A DNA stretch of 64,000 nt from Hymenobacter sp. GOD-10R (lineage in GTDB: Bacteria; Bacteroidota; Bacteroidia; Cytophagales; Hymenobacteraceae). Every line of letters begins with the position of its first letter. Position 1 is the stretch's first letter. The stretch spans positions 1 to 64,000 of the forward strand of contig NZ_CP141187.1 of NCBI RefSeq assembly GCF_035609205.1. The letters run 5' to 3'. The position numbers and the translations under genes are program-made. Positions 8,412-17,247 of the stretch are shown piece by piece. A model generated the notes under the pieces. That model made no database searches and was not told the DNA's origin. It saw only the letters and a list, made by a program, of their open reading frames with translations.

Positions 8412-9524
8412 TTAGTTAGAGCAAACCGGGCAACCCGGTACAGGCATCAAATGGATATTATCAATTGTTCCATTGAGGAAATCGTAATCCACCACTCGGT
8501 TAATTAAATTTGGTTTCGATAGCTTGGAAACAATTTTTGATAGTTCCGAAACAGCGTAGCCGACAGCAGCACTCGCACTAACCAGATCAATGCCTTTGAT
8601 AGCAGTATCTACTTTCTGTTCCGTATCGTGTAAATGTTGACTATGTACTTTGTCGAAAATAGCATCTTCTTTGTAGCTATTCTGTCGTAAAATCGAACAG
8701 TTATAGCAAGCCGTACTATTTGGTACGAAATACGGACCTATCTCGAAGTGATTATCCTTGCTGAGTACGAATAGTACTTTTTTGTTCTTTATTTTGCAGA
8801 ACTCATTAAGCTGCTGTACGAAATTGATAGATGGATTTTCGAGTCCTACAAGCACGTAATGATAATCATCAATTCGTTTGGCTAACTCATTGCGTAAACC
8901 TGGCTCGTTCAAATCTGTAATATCAGTATAGGTCATTAAATCATCTTCGCTTTCCGAGGACGGCAATGTAACTTCTCCTTCAGTTCGAATGTAATTCAGC
9001 CCAATATGTTTAAAGCCAGCAAGTTTAAGGTTGTAAACAAATACCGGTGCTAGGTTTTCTGAAGCAATCAATAATACCTTGGCATTATCAATAGAGGATA
9101 CAACAGATGTAGCGCTTTTATTATAGGCGGTCTTGCCAATCACTCGCTTATAATAAGCTTTTTGTAGCTTCCACGGATCAATTTCTGCTGGCGTAGCTTG
9201 CACGTCGTAATGCAGACCATCAGCTAGCAGATTATAAGAATGTAATATCTTTAACATAGTAGCCACTTCGTTGATATCGAAGTCAGGCCTAGTAACATCA
9301 AATATTGAAGCCAAAGTATTCTTTCCATCGAGCAGGTGCGCCAAAGAACTAAATAGAGCGCTTGAGCTTTTGCCGCGCAACACTAGTTTGTCAGGTCCAC
9401 CCCTGAATTGAATACCTAAGCCATATGGCGCATCATACACGCTAATTCCATCAATAAGTTTTGGCTGTTCAGGGAAACGAATATTTTGGTCTTCAAAAAA
9501 GTGGCTCCAGATGTGCTTTTCCAT
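8412..9524 (-). CDS. ThiF-like leader-binding partner of the YcaO enzyme (ocin-ThiF type)
   Basis: The protein has 370 residues from the ATG at 9524; a TTG four codons upstream is in frame but less likely. The N-terminal 90 residues fit a RiPP recognition element, followed by a Rossmann-like E1 (ThiF) fold. Two Cys-x2-Cys pairs (about residues 270-273 and 365-368) form the usual structural zinc site. There is no obvious adenylating Arg finger, as expected for E1-like proteins that only bind the leader and activate YcaO. It lies between the TonB-receptor gene and the YcaO gene in one operon. Confidence 0.85.
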   Translation of the reverse strand: MEKHIWSHFFEDQNIRFPEQPKLIDGISVYDAPYGLGIQFRGGPDKLVLRGKSSSALFSSLAHLLDGKNTLASIFDVTRPDFDINEVATMLKILHSYNLLADGLHYDVQATPAEIDPWKLQKAYYKRVIGKTAYNKSATSVVSSIDNAKVLLIASENLAPVFVYNLKLAGFKHIGLNYIRTEGEVTLPSSESEDDLMTYTDITDLNEPGLRNELAKRIDDYHYVLVGLENPSINFVQQLNEFCKIKNKKVLFVLSKDNHFEIGPYFVPNSTACYNCSILRQNSYKEDAIFDKVHSQHLHDTEQKVDTAIKGIDLVSASAAVGYAVSELSKIVSKLSKPNLINRVVDYDFLNGTIDNIHLMPVPGCPVCSN

Positions 9525-9576
9525 GGTGTTAATCAATAAAATGGTTAGATATAAGTGAATGTTTAAAAGTAAGTGG

Positions 9577-11979
9577 TTAGTTGATTTCGAGATTTGTTAC
9601 GTCAAAGCCGGACTGTATACTACTTTCCTTGGAACGATAAGTTCCGTTCTTATTATTTCCAAATTTGTAATTTAGTAGCAAACGAAATCCTCGACTGTAG
9701 TACAATACCTCATTACTACTATTGTATTCAGGCAATATAATTCTTTGCTTTTGCGTAAAGCCTTTTGAGAATGGATTGTCTACTGATATAGCCAAAAATA
9801 ATTTTTTATTTATTAATTCTCGTTTGACGGATATGTTGCTGAACGTATAGCTGTTTTCTGTTCCTTGTAGTAGTATCTTAGGAGTATTGAAGGTACCCCA
9901 AAGTTGTGTTGACCATTTGTTGCCTATGCGAAATGTTGTGTTGAGTGTGTTGGTCAACCGGAATCCAGTATTACTTACTAGTATATTCGATATTTTACGA
10001 TAATTAAAATCAAATCCGTAATTGATACTCCAAGCAGCAACAGGATATATAGTAGCCCAAAAATTGAGGCCAACTATCTTCTCGCTGCCTGCGTTGATGT
10101 ATGTGGTAGTCGTGCCATCCTGTTGACTAATGATACTACTGACAGCATCTTGCGTGAGTGTTGTGTACACGGAAGCTCTGAAGTAATTTGCTTCGATATA
10201 TTTTGATACACTCACTTCAACTACGTGCGAAAACTCTGGATTCAGATAAGGGTTGCCGATATACTTTATACCTGATGATATATAAGACGCCACAGGCAAT
10301 AGTAAGCTAAAAGGAGGTCGTTGAATGCGATAGTTGTAATTACCCGTAAGTGTGGAAGTATTTGAGAGTTTATAAACCAGTGTCAACGCTGGAAATAGAC
10401 TGCCACGGTTATAGCTATTTAAGTTACCTGCCTGTTTATCAAGGAGGTACTTACTACTTGTGTATTCATATCGAAATCCTAGCTTGGAACTGAATCGCGG
10501 CGTTGCGGCTAGTTTATAGGAGAAGTAACTACTAGTGACAGAGTAGGTAAGCTGATATCCTGTGCGGTCAGTGTGACTAGCTGTGTGGCTGTTCAAAGAG
10601 GAGCTATCTAGTACCGCGTCATTTGTGCCAGCAGAGTAGCTCTTGGCGGCTTTTATACCTGCCTCGATGAAATGCTTCTTATGGAGGTTGAATTCATAGT
10701 CAACTTTTGCCGAGCTATTGTAGAGCGTATTTTTATTATTAATCCTGTTACGTGTAGATAAAAAGCCACCCTCTTGTGACAAGTGTACAATATTGTCGGT
10801 AGGCAAATAGCCTCCTTCAATAGTTGCATTCACCTTCTGACCGTTTTTATCGAACTTTCTCTCAAAAGAAAGGGCCGAGCTTATATTAGCTGTCTTATTA
10901 TTCGAAGCAAAGGACCCTTGATATTGTGAGTTAGTAGATTCTCTTGCATAAGAAGAAAATGATTCTTCAGGCTTAATAGTTTGTAAAAAAGCGTTTACGC
11001 TTAGTTCGAAGAAGTTTTTTTTGTTTAGCGTTGCGATAGATCCTTGATAACTACTAGATAAACCTTTCGTTCGACCTGCGGATGCCCGATCAAAAAAAGG
11101 GGTTTTCTCACCTGCATATTGTGCTATTTGTGTAGCTTGCGTACTGTTGTAAAAGGAGAGAAACCCTAATCCATTTGATATAGATAAGTTTTTTGTGTTG
11201 TAAGTGTCACTCGCAAACAAATGACTACCCTTACTTCCCAGACCCGTGTTCAATGAACCAGAGTGATTGAGTGTAACTGGATTTTTTGTAATAATATTTA
11301 TAATGCCTGCTGCCCCATCTGCATCGTATTTAGCACCTGGTGCTGTAATTACTTCCACCTTCGTTATAAGATCAGAAGGAATTTGTGCAAGTAAATCACT
11401 AGGTTGTAGATAAGATACAGCACGACCATTGAGTAGGATCTTTATGCTCGTGCTGCCTTTGATAGAAGGCGTGCCATTTATATCTACTGATACCAAGGGT
11501 GTTCGACGTAACACATCCGTAGCATCTGTACCAGAGTTAGCAATGTCTGCGGCTACGTTGTAGATCACCGCTTCTCCCGTATCCTCTATCAGTTGCTGGT
11601 GACCTGTGACAATTACTTCTTTCAATGTCTTCTGTAGCGGAGAAACTGCTTTTTCTCCTATTAGTGTCAAAGCAATTGTACTACTAGGCTCGATGGCCCT
11701 AGTGAGGGCAATTCCATACCAGCCTTTATCAAGTTGTATGCTTATGTTGCGTACTTGAGGCAATAGCTCAACCGGCAATCTGGCCAATCCTAGCGAATCA
11801 GTAACTTTATACCCTAAGATTGTTCCATCATTAGCACTGTACTTTAATGTACATTTCTGACATGGAATGCCTTTTTCTGAGTTAACAAGTAGTGAATAGT
11901 CTTTATCAACGTTAATAGATTGGCTTTGCGCTGCTCCGACACTTACAAACAAGAATACAGGAGCGAATATAGTCTTCAT
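9577..11979 (-). CDS. TonB-dependent outer-membrane beta-barrel protein of the RiPP cluster
   Basis: This 800-residue protein has a signal peptide (residues 1-20), a short carboxypeptidase-regulatory-like domain (about 20-110), a TonB plug (about 125-235, with DVLRRTPLVSVD and AGIINIITKNP motifs) and a C-terminal OMP_b-brl_3-type barrel. It lies 52 bases upstream of the ThiF-like gene on the same strand. A receptor inside a RiPP operon could move the product or a metal through the outer membrane or serve as a sensor. The gene is visibly AT-rich compared with flanking DNA, which supports transfer of the whole island. Confidence 0.87.
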   Translation of the reverse strand: MKTIFAPVFLFVSVGAAQSQSINVDKDYSLLVNSEKGIPCQKCTLKYSANDGTILGYKVTDSLGLARLPVELLPQVRNISIQLDKGWYGIALTRAIEPSSTIALTLIGEKAVSPLQKTLKEVIVTGHQQLIEDTGEAVIYNVAADIANSGTDATDVLRRTPLVSVDINGTPSIKGSTSIKILLNGRAVSYLQPSDLLAQIPSDLITKVEVITAPGAKYDADGAAGIINIITKNPVTLNHSGSLNTGLGSKGSHLFASDTYNTKNLSISNGLGFLSFYNSTQATQIAQYAGEKTPFFDRASAGRTKGLSSSYQGSIATLNKKNFFELSVNAFLQTIKPEESFSSYARESTNSQYQGSFASNNKTANISSALSFERKFDKNGQKVNATIEGGYLPTDNIVHLSQEGGFLSTRNRINNKNTLYNSSAKVDYEFNLHKKHFIEAGIKAAKSYSAGTNDAVLDSSSLNSHTASHTDRTGYQLTYSVTSSYFSYKLAATPRFSSKLGFRYEYTSSKYLLDKQAGNLNSYNRGSLFPALTLVYKLSNTSTLTGNYNYRIQRPPFSLLLPVASYISSGIKYIGNPYLNPEFSHVVEVSVSKYIEANYFRASVYTTLTQDAVSSIISQQDGTTTTYINAGSEKIVGLNFWATIYPVAAWSINYGFDFNYRKISNILVSNTGFRLTNTLNTTFRIGNKWSTQLWGTFNTPKILLQGTENSYTFSNISVKRELINKKLFLAISVDNPFSKGFTQKQRIILPEYNSSNEVLYYSRGFRLLLNYKFGNNKNGTYRSKESSIQSGFDVTNLEIN

Positions 11980-12013
11980 ATAATGAGTGTTTGTAGTATA
12001 CGGATAGATAGCA

Positions 12014-12718
12014 CTAAGGCCTTTGGAATACAGAACTATTGATATTTTGATTGGTCTTAATATTGAGCACTTGCACGTAAAGGGAGCCTTGTGGGCTACT
12101 CATTTCTTTACTAAAAGGGAATGCTACACCACCAATAGTCTTATAATTTGATAATTGCAATTGCCCATAGGCACTTTCGATTCTGCGGAGTGTAAAATCG
12201 GAAGATGATATGTAAGCTTTTTCAGAATATTTATTTTTATATAATATGCTTATAACATAGCAATCTTCTTTGCCAACCTTGCTCCTGCCAACTAATTTCA
12301 ATGAATCTACTTTAGTTGCTGGGTCATAATAATAACTATAAATAGGTCCATTCAAATTCATTTGGTACTTATACAAAGTCAATTCTTGGCTAGTAAGATC
12401 TTTGGGTTTTGTTGAACCTTGAAAAGGATTTATTTGCCATCCTGTATTATCTACGACGCAGACTACTACCTTCTTACCAGGTACTACATTTTCTGAATAG
12501 AATGCCTTGTTATTGACAACAATAATTTTTTGTGGCACTTCATAATTATTAGATAAAAGTTGCTGCTCATACGTTACGTTGGATAGGTTCTTTAACCGCT
12601 CAGCACCGCCCGCTTTCTCAATATATTTTTTGCATATCTCATCTAGGCTGAGTTGTGCTTTCGCCTCCGTTGCGCCTGCTGTTAGCAATGCCAGCATTAC
12701 CAATGATAAATTCTTCAT
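12014..12718 (-). CDS. Exported LolA-like (outer-membrane lipoprotein-sorting-like) protein
   Basis: The ATG at 12718 was chosen over one at 12814 because it begins a clean signal peptide (MKNLSLVMLALLTAGATEAKA). The mature protein has about 212 residues and resembles the LolA/LolB-like beta fold seen in Bacteroidota proteins beginning with LDEICKKYIEKAGGAERL. It lies between precursor 2 and the TonB receptor gene and 34 bases before the latter. It may carry a hydrophobic ligand or the product through the periplasm; this is inference from fold and position. Confidence 0.7.
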   Translation of the reverse strand: MKNLSLVMLALLTAGATEAKAQLSLDEICKKYIEKAGGAERLKNLSNVTYEQQLLSNNYEVPQKIIVVNNKAFYSENVVPGKKVVVCVVDNTGWQINPFQGSTKPKDLTSQELTLYKYQMNLNGPIYSYYYDPATKVDSLKLVGRSKVGKEDCYVISILYKNKYSEKAYISSSDFTLRRIESAYGQLQLSNYKTIGGVAFPFSKEMSSPQGSLYVQVLNIKTNQNINSSVFQRP

Positions 12719-12763
12719 AGTCTTTCTTGTAAATAGTGATAGATGAACTTTATGAGGAAGTGT

Positions 12764-12805
12764 AGCGGTCGGCAGCTTGGCTTTAGGCTTGTGATGCCGA
12801 CCGCT
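12764..12805 (-). terminator. Hairpin between precursor 2 and the downstream operon, possible attenuator
   Basis: Ten-base perfect arms (12764-12773 and 12796-12805) with a 22-base loop lie just after the precursor 2 stop. No T-tract follows. In many RiPP operons a partial terminator here makes precursor mRNA more abundant than enzyme mRNA; this role is inferred. Confidence 0.45.
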
Positions 12806-12816
12806 GTTCTCCATGG

Positions 12817-13062
12817 CTAGACTTCGCCGCCAGCCACCGCACCCATGTCCATACAGCCAAGCGTACCGGCTGTACCTGCGCTGCCTAGGCAGCCTGTACC
12901 CGTACCGAAAGTGCCGACTGACCCGAAAGAGCCAAAGCAGCTGGATACTTCCGTGATTTCTGAATCAATGCCGGTCAGTTCCACGGCGGATAGACCTTCA
13001 GCAGCAGGCAGGCTGGCGTAGAAGTTTGCTTCTTCAGCGTTGGGAGTGAGGTTTGTGCTCAT
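12817..13062 (-). CDS. RiPP precursor peptide 2, three core Cys
   Basis: This is an 81-residue peptide with the same leader as precursor 1 (identical for residues 1-50). Its core has the same hydrophobic-Gly-Ser/Thr/Cys triplet plan but with Thr replacing Ser at several sites and a third Cys at residue 70; the C-terminal tail (MDMGAVAGGEV) is different. Three Cys (42, 58, 70) are available. It is the first gene of the minus-strand biosynthetic operon and is divergent from lanB. The difference between the two cores suggests that the enzymes make two related products. Confidence 0.88.
   Translation of the reverse strand: MSTNLTPNAEEANFYASLPAAEGLSAVELTGIDSEITEVSSCFGSFGSVGTFGTGTGCLGSAGTAGTLGCMDMGAVAGGEV
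12913..13062 (-). repeat. 150-bp segment identical to 3631-3780 (leader-coding duplication)
   Basis: The first 150 bases of both precursor genes are identical at nucleotide level, while the remaining core-coding parts differ by substitutions and small indels. With the duplicated upstream block this marks a recent gene duplication, or gene conversion, in which only the core has diverged. Confidence 0.9.
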
Positions 13063-13092
13063 AAGTAGATAGTTGGTTAAGAATGATTGAAA

Positions 13093-13210
13093 AGAAAGAG
13101 ATTGTTGTCGTGAGAACATGACAAAGGTGCACGACGGGCTCAGCGGAGGCAATTTTCAGGGATATACACCCATTTGCCCGGTACAATTACCCGCCTAAGG
13201 CGGACCAAGC
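13093..13210 (-). promoter_or_regulatory. Duplicated upstream control region of precursor 2 and the operon
   Basis: This is the partner of 3853-3970. Besides the near-palindrome GGTACAATTACC it contains CCGCCTAAGGCGG, a perfect inverted repeat that is degenerate in copy 1. The block lies 31 bases upstream of the precursor 2 start. The remaining 13211-13421 must also hold the lanB promoter; I could not place it with certainty. Confidence 0.65.
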
Positions 13211-13421
13211 TATTCGGGCAAATCAGCACGTGTCCATTGAGAAGGGTGCCGCTATGATGTGGCGTAGCGGGCTTCGTGCCGCAGCATAAAGAGGGGGTAA
13301 AAGCTAGGTAGGAGCCTGTTATTTCACTAGATTATCCCAGGAAAACTCAGCATTTTACACAGCTGTATTTCTGTTGCTGTAGTTTTTAGCTTTATCTCTT
13401 CCGTACTCTTAGGTATTCTTT

Positions 13422-16400
13422 ATGAGGCACTTGTACAGTTTTCATCCTAATCTAATTCTTCGAACTACCGCTCAAGCATTCAGCACTGATTTTGACGAGA
13501 ATACTATTCTGACAGCACTTAACGACAAGCAGTTTGCGGAAGCAGTATACCTAGCATCCCCTGGCCTATATGAAGAATGCTGCAAGTGGCAAGCTGGCAA
13601 CCTACGCGATCCGAAGAAGGTGGCTAGGTTACGTGCTACCCTCACGCGGTACTACACGCGGATGCGCAGTCGTTGCACGCCCTTTGGACTATTTGCTGGC
13701 TGCTCCGTTATTCGATGGGGTGCGCAAAACCACGTGCAACTGGTCTCCGCCCGGAATACTCGCCACACGCGTCTGGATATGCACTACCTATGTGCTCTGG
13801 CACAACACCTAGCACAAAAGACTACCATTCGACCACTACTGCGCTATTGGCCCCAAACAAGCTTGTATCAGCTTGGTGCCGAACTGCGCTATGTGGAATA
13901 TTATTATGCGGACGGTCAGCGGGTCCACCAAATCAGCTCAGTGGAGGCTACTCCACCTCTTCTAAAAATATTGGCGGCCACTCGTAGTGGGCTAACTTAT
14001 GAAACCTTGCTAGAACTTCTAGTTACTGAAGAATCGGTTGATGTAGAAGAAGCAAGTTTTTTTGTGCAGACTCTGATTGATTCACAACTAATCGTAAGTG
14101 AACTAGAGCCAACTGTCACAGGTCCAGAGTATCTCTCGCATCTTCAAAAAGTATTAACCTGCATGCACGCAGCAGTACCAAGCGACGAAATTAGTACCGC
14201 GTTAGATTTAATTAATACAGTTGCCAAAAAATTGCATGCACTTGATCAAGAATCAGTTAACTCAAGCCAAAGTTACCAATGGATTGCCGCAGCTCTGCGG
14301 GCGCTAGAAGTACCAATTGAACCTGATAAGCTGTTCCAGACCGATTTAATTTGCGGTGTAGACGAAGTTGCATCAACCCTAGACCATACTCTACAAGACA
14401 GGCTGTTAGAAGCCGTGAGGGCTTTAACTTACTTAAGTCGCCCTACTCGTAACCACCGGTTAGAGCATTTCAAACAACGCTTTCAGCAGCGCTATGAGGA
14501 GCAGGAGGTGTCACTACTGGAAGCATTAGATACGGAGAGCGGCTTATCTTATTCCGACTATGGTAAGCATAGTTACTCCCCGTTGGTTTACGATCTTTAT
14601 CTGACTGAAACAGCCACTGACGTCTTGCACCAGCAGGACGAAGTACAGCGCTTCCTAGCCCGCAAACTACGTGAGGCGGAGCAGCAACACCAGTATACTG
14701 TTGAACTTACCCCGGATGAGGTGCAGGCCTTCACGCCTGTTGCCGATCCGCTACCCCCTTCTTTGAGCATCCTATTTCGAATAGTTGGCGAACAGCTAGC
14801 GCTCGACAGCGTAGGTGGATCCAGTGCTGTGAATCTGCTAGGCCGTTTCGCTCATGCAGATCCTGATCTCGAAACCATCGTGCGCGACATCACGGCCCAT
14901 GAACAACGGCAGAACTCCACAGTAGTTTTTGCTGAAATCTGTCACCTTCCCGTGAGCCGCATTGGAAACATCTTGCTACGCCCGTCTTTTCGCGACTTTG
15001 AAATTCCGTACCTGGCTCAATCCACCCAGCCTTCTGAAAACCAAATAGCAGTGCAAGATCTTTTGGTGTCCGTTCGCCAAGGCCAGTTGGTTCTACGTTC
15101 GCGGCAGACCGGCCATCAAATCATACCGCGGCTAAGTACAGCGCATAACTTCTCCCATCAAGCCTTGCCTGTCTATGAGTTTCTATGTGATTTACAAACG
15201 CAAGGTTTACAGGCGCATTTAGGTGTCAAATGGGAGACTGCGCCGTCAGGAACGAAATTTTTCCCTCGGCTTACTTACCAGCAAGTTGTGCTACAAGGAG
15301 CTGCTTGGCACCTTACAGCTAGTGACCTGCAGACCTTATTAACTGCTCCCCCAGCAGAACAGGAGGTACGTTTCCGAGCTTTTCAAGCGCAATGGCAATT
15401 ACCACGCTTTTTTACCTTGGCCGACGGAGACCACGAACTATTAGTTGACACTGAGAATCCCTTGCTCCGCCAAGTCTGGCTGGACACTATTCGCCAGCGT
15501 CCTTCTATTAAGCTTAAGGAATTCCTCTTTGATCCTGCAACTAGTCCCGTTCGCGACGAGCAATACCGGCCGCATGTGCAACAGCTACTCGCTCTGTTAG
15601 TGCGTAATACACCTTGTTACCCAGCGGTTACGCTCACATCAACAGTAATGGCTGACGAGGACGTACCACGTAACTTTGCGCTTGGCTCAGAGTGGCTATA
15701 TTATAAATGGTACTGCGGACCGCAAATGGCTAACCGTATTCTGCGCGAGGTTCTACGGCCACTTACGCAAGAATTACAGGAACGGCAGCTGATTGACAAG
15801 TGGTTTTTTATTCGTTACGCTGATCCAGATAATCATCTACGAGTGCGTTTTCACCTGCCAGTTATTGGGCGCTTGGGTGAGACAGTGCAACTAATTAGCC
15901 ACTACTTAGCCCCCTGTCTGGGTACCGGCTACATTTGGAAGAGCCAAACCGATACTTACTGCCGAGAACTAGAGCGTTATGGCCCCCGCACTATTGTCCT
16001 ATCAGAAAGCCTATTTCACTATCAAAGTATAGCATTGCTCCGTGACTTGGAGCAGTTTACTGGGGATGACGATACCGCCTATTGGCAATGGGGACTATAT
16101 GCTATAGATGAGCTATTAGAGGCTTTCGCCGTTCCGCTGGACCAGAAACTTATTCTGTTGCAGGAGCTACGTGAGTCTTTCGCGCAAGAATTTAGCATGG
16201 ACAAGCCGCTTAAAACTCAGTTAGATGCAAAATACCGCCTGTACCGCTCATTAATCACACAAACGCTTACACCTACAGTTCAGGTGCCGGTATCGCTTCA
16301 GCAGCTAGCTACGGCTATTCGCCAACAATTATCTAAAAGTGATGACGAATTATCCCAAGCTCATTTGCTGGGTAGCTACATTCACATGCTGTTGAACCGA

Positions 16401-16508
16401 CTAATTCCAGCGCAGGCTCGGCTTCACGAATTGGTATTGTACGACTTTCTAAGCCGTTACTATCAATCTTGCCGAGTGCAGCAATTACAGCAAGTTATTG
16501 TGCCGTGA
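13422..16508 (+). CDS. lanB: Full-length class I lantibiotic dehydratase (LanB)
   Basis: This 1028-residue protein has the complete two-domain LanB layout. The N-terminal glutamylation domain carries the conserved RSRCTPFGLFAG motif (from residue 80). The C-terminal SpaB_C/thiopep-ocin elimination domain (from about 755) contains FIRYADPDNHLRVRF (about 796), TYCRELERYG (about 844, with the Glu and Arg needed for elimination) and SYIHMLLNRL (about 984). LanB enzymes use glutamyl-tRNA to convert Ser/Thr to dehydroalanine/dehydrobutyrine. All motifs look intact, and the domains are fused, unlike the split dehydratases of thiopeptide clusters. The gene is divergent from precursor 2 and convergent with the next regulator, one base apart. 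Confidence 0.93.
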   Translation: MRHLYSFHPNLILRTTAQAFSTDFDENTILTALNDKQFAEAVYLASPGLYEECCKWQAGNLRDPKKVARLRATLTRYYTRMRSRCTPFGLFAGCSVIRWGAQNHVQLVSARNTRHTRLDMHYLCALAQHLAQKTTIRPLLRYWPQTSLYQLGAELRYVEYYYADGQRVHQISSVEATPPLLKILAATRSGLTYETLLELLVTEESVDVEEASFFVQTLIDSQLIVSELEPTVTGPEYLSHLQKVLTCMHAAVPSDEISTALDLINTVAKKLHALDQESVNSSQSYQWIAAALRALEVPIEPDKLFQTDLICGVDEVASTLDHTLQDRLLEAVRALTYLSRPTRNHRLEHFKQRFQQRYEEQEVSLLEALDTESGLSYSDYGKHSYSPLVYDLYLTETATDVLHQQDEVQRFLARKLREAEQQHQYTVELTPDEVQAFTPVADPLPPSLSILFRIVGEQLALDSVGGSSAVNLLGRFAHADPDLETIVRDITAHEQRQNSTVVFAEICHLPVSRIGNILLRPSFRDFEIPYLAQSTQPSENQIAVQDLLVSVRQGQLVLRSRQTGHQIIPRLSTAHNFSHQALPVYEFLCDLQTQGLQAHLGVKWETAPSGTKFFPRLTYQQVVLQGAAWHLTASDLQTLLTAPPAEQEVRFRAFQAQWQLPRFFTLADGDHELLVDTENPLLRQVWLDTIRQRPSIKLKEFLFDPATSPVRDEQYRPHVQQLLALLVRNTPCYPAVTLTSTVMADEDVPRNFALGSEWLYYKWYCGPQMANRILREVLRPLTQELQERQLIDKWFFIRYADPDNHLRVRFHLPVIGRLGETVQLISHYLAPCLGTGYIWKSQTDTYCRELERYGPRTIVLSESLFHYQSIALLRDLEQFTGDDDTAYWQWGLYAIDELLEAFAVPLDQKLILLQELRESFAQEFSMDKPLKTQLDAKYRLYRSLITQTLTPTVQVPVSLQQLATAIRQQLSKSDDELSQAHLLGSYIHMLLNRLIPAQARLHELVLYDFLSRYYQSCRVQQLQQVIVP

Positions 16509-16509
16509 A

Positions 16510-17244
16510 CTACTTCTTACTGCTCATGACCTTCTTTTGCAATGCTTCAAAGAAGGCGTTACGGTACGTTTCGCCTAGTGGAACATAAGCTTTAATATCC
16601 TTGAACAAAATCTGATTACCATCAAGCGCTCTAATTTTGTTTAAAGAAACGATATACGACTTATGCACCCGCATAAAACTTTTCGCTGGTAATCGTTCTT
16701 CCAGGTCCTTGATGTTCAGTAGCGTAACAATGCTTTCTTCTGCCGTATTGATAGACAGATAGTTTTTCATGCCTTCGATGTAGATTATGTCTTGAAAATC
16801 TACTTTGACCATTTTGCCTTTATTTTCCGTCTTCACGAAAATATAGTCGTCAGCTTCCTCTGCTGGCGCTTGCCAGCGGGCTGAGGGGGTCGCGAAAACA
16901 TTCAATGCTTTTTGGGCAGCTTTCAGGAAGCGCTCAAAGGCAATAGGCTTAAGCAGGTAATCTAGTACTTCTAACTCAAATCCTTCAACGGCAAATTCGC
17001 TGTAAGCAGTGGTAAGCACTACTCGGCTCTTTCCCTTTATCAGACGCATAAAGTCTAACCCCGAGAGCTGCGGCATGTGAATGTCTAGAAAGACCAAATC
17101 AATCGGTTGGCTTTGGACAATGCCGAGCGCTTCCAAGGGATTAGTGGTGCTGGCAGCCAACGTCAAAAATGGCGTCTTGGCAATGAACATCTTCAGTAGG
17201 TCGATGGCGCTTTGCTCATCATCCACTATCAAGCACGAGATCAT
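16510..17244 (-). CDS. LytTR response regulator of the RiPP cluster
   Basis: This 244-residue protein has a receiver domain with VDDEQ, the phospho-acceptor Asp in VFLDIHMPQ and the conserved Lys in LLKPIAFERF, followed by a LytTR DNA-binding domain (about residues 140-240). It lies three bases downstream of its kinase gene. The position between lanB and the LanC-like gene suggests that it controls the cluster; candidate targets are the two duplicated upstream blocks, but no canonical LytTR repeat pair was recognised there. Confidence 0.92.
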   Translation of the reverse strand: MISCLIVDDEQSAIDLLKMFIAKTPFLTLAASTTNPLEALGIVQSQPIDLVFLDIHMPQLSGLDFMRLIKGKSRVVLTTAYSEFAVEGFELEVLDYLLKPIAFERFLKAAQKALNVFATPSARWQAPAEEADDYIFVKTENKGKMVKVDFQDIIYIEGMKNYLSINTAEESIVTLLNIKDLEERLPAKSFMRVHKSYIVSLNKIRALDGNQILFKDIKAYVPLGETYRNAFFEALQKKVMSSKK

Positions 17245-17247
17245 GCG

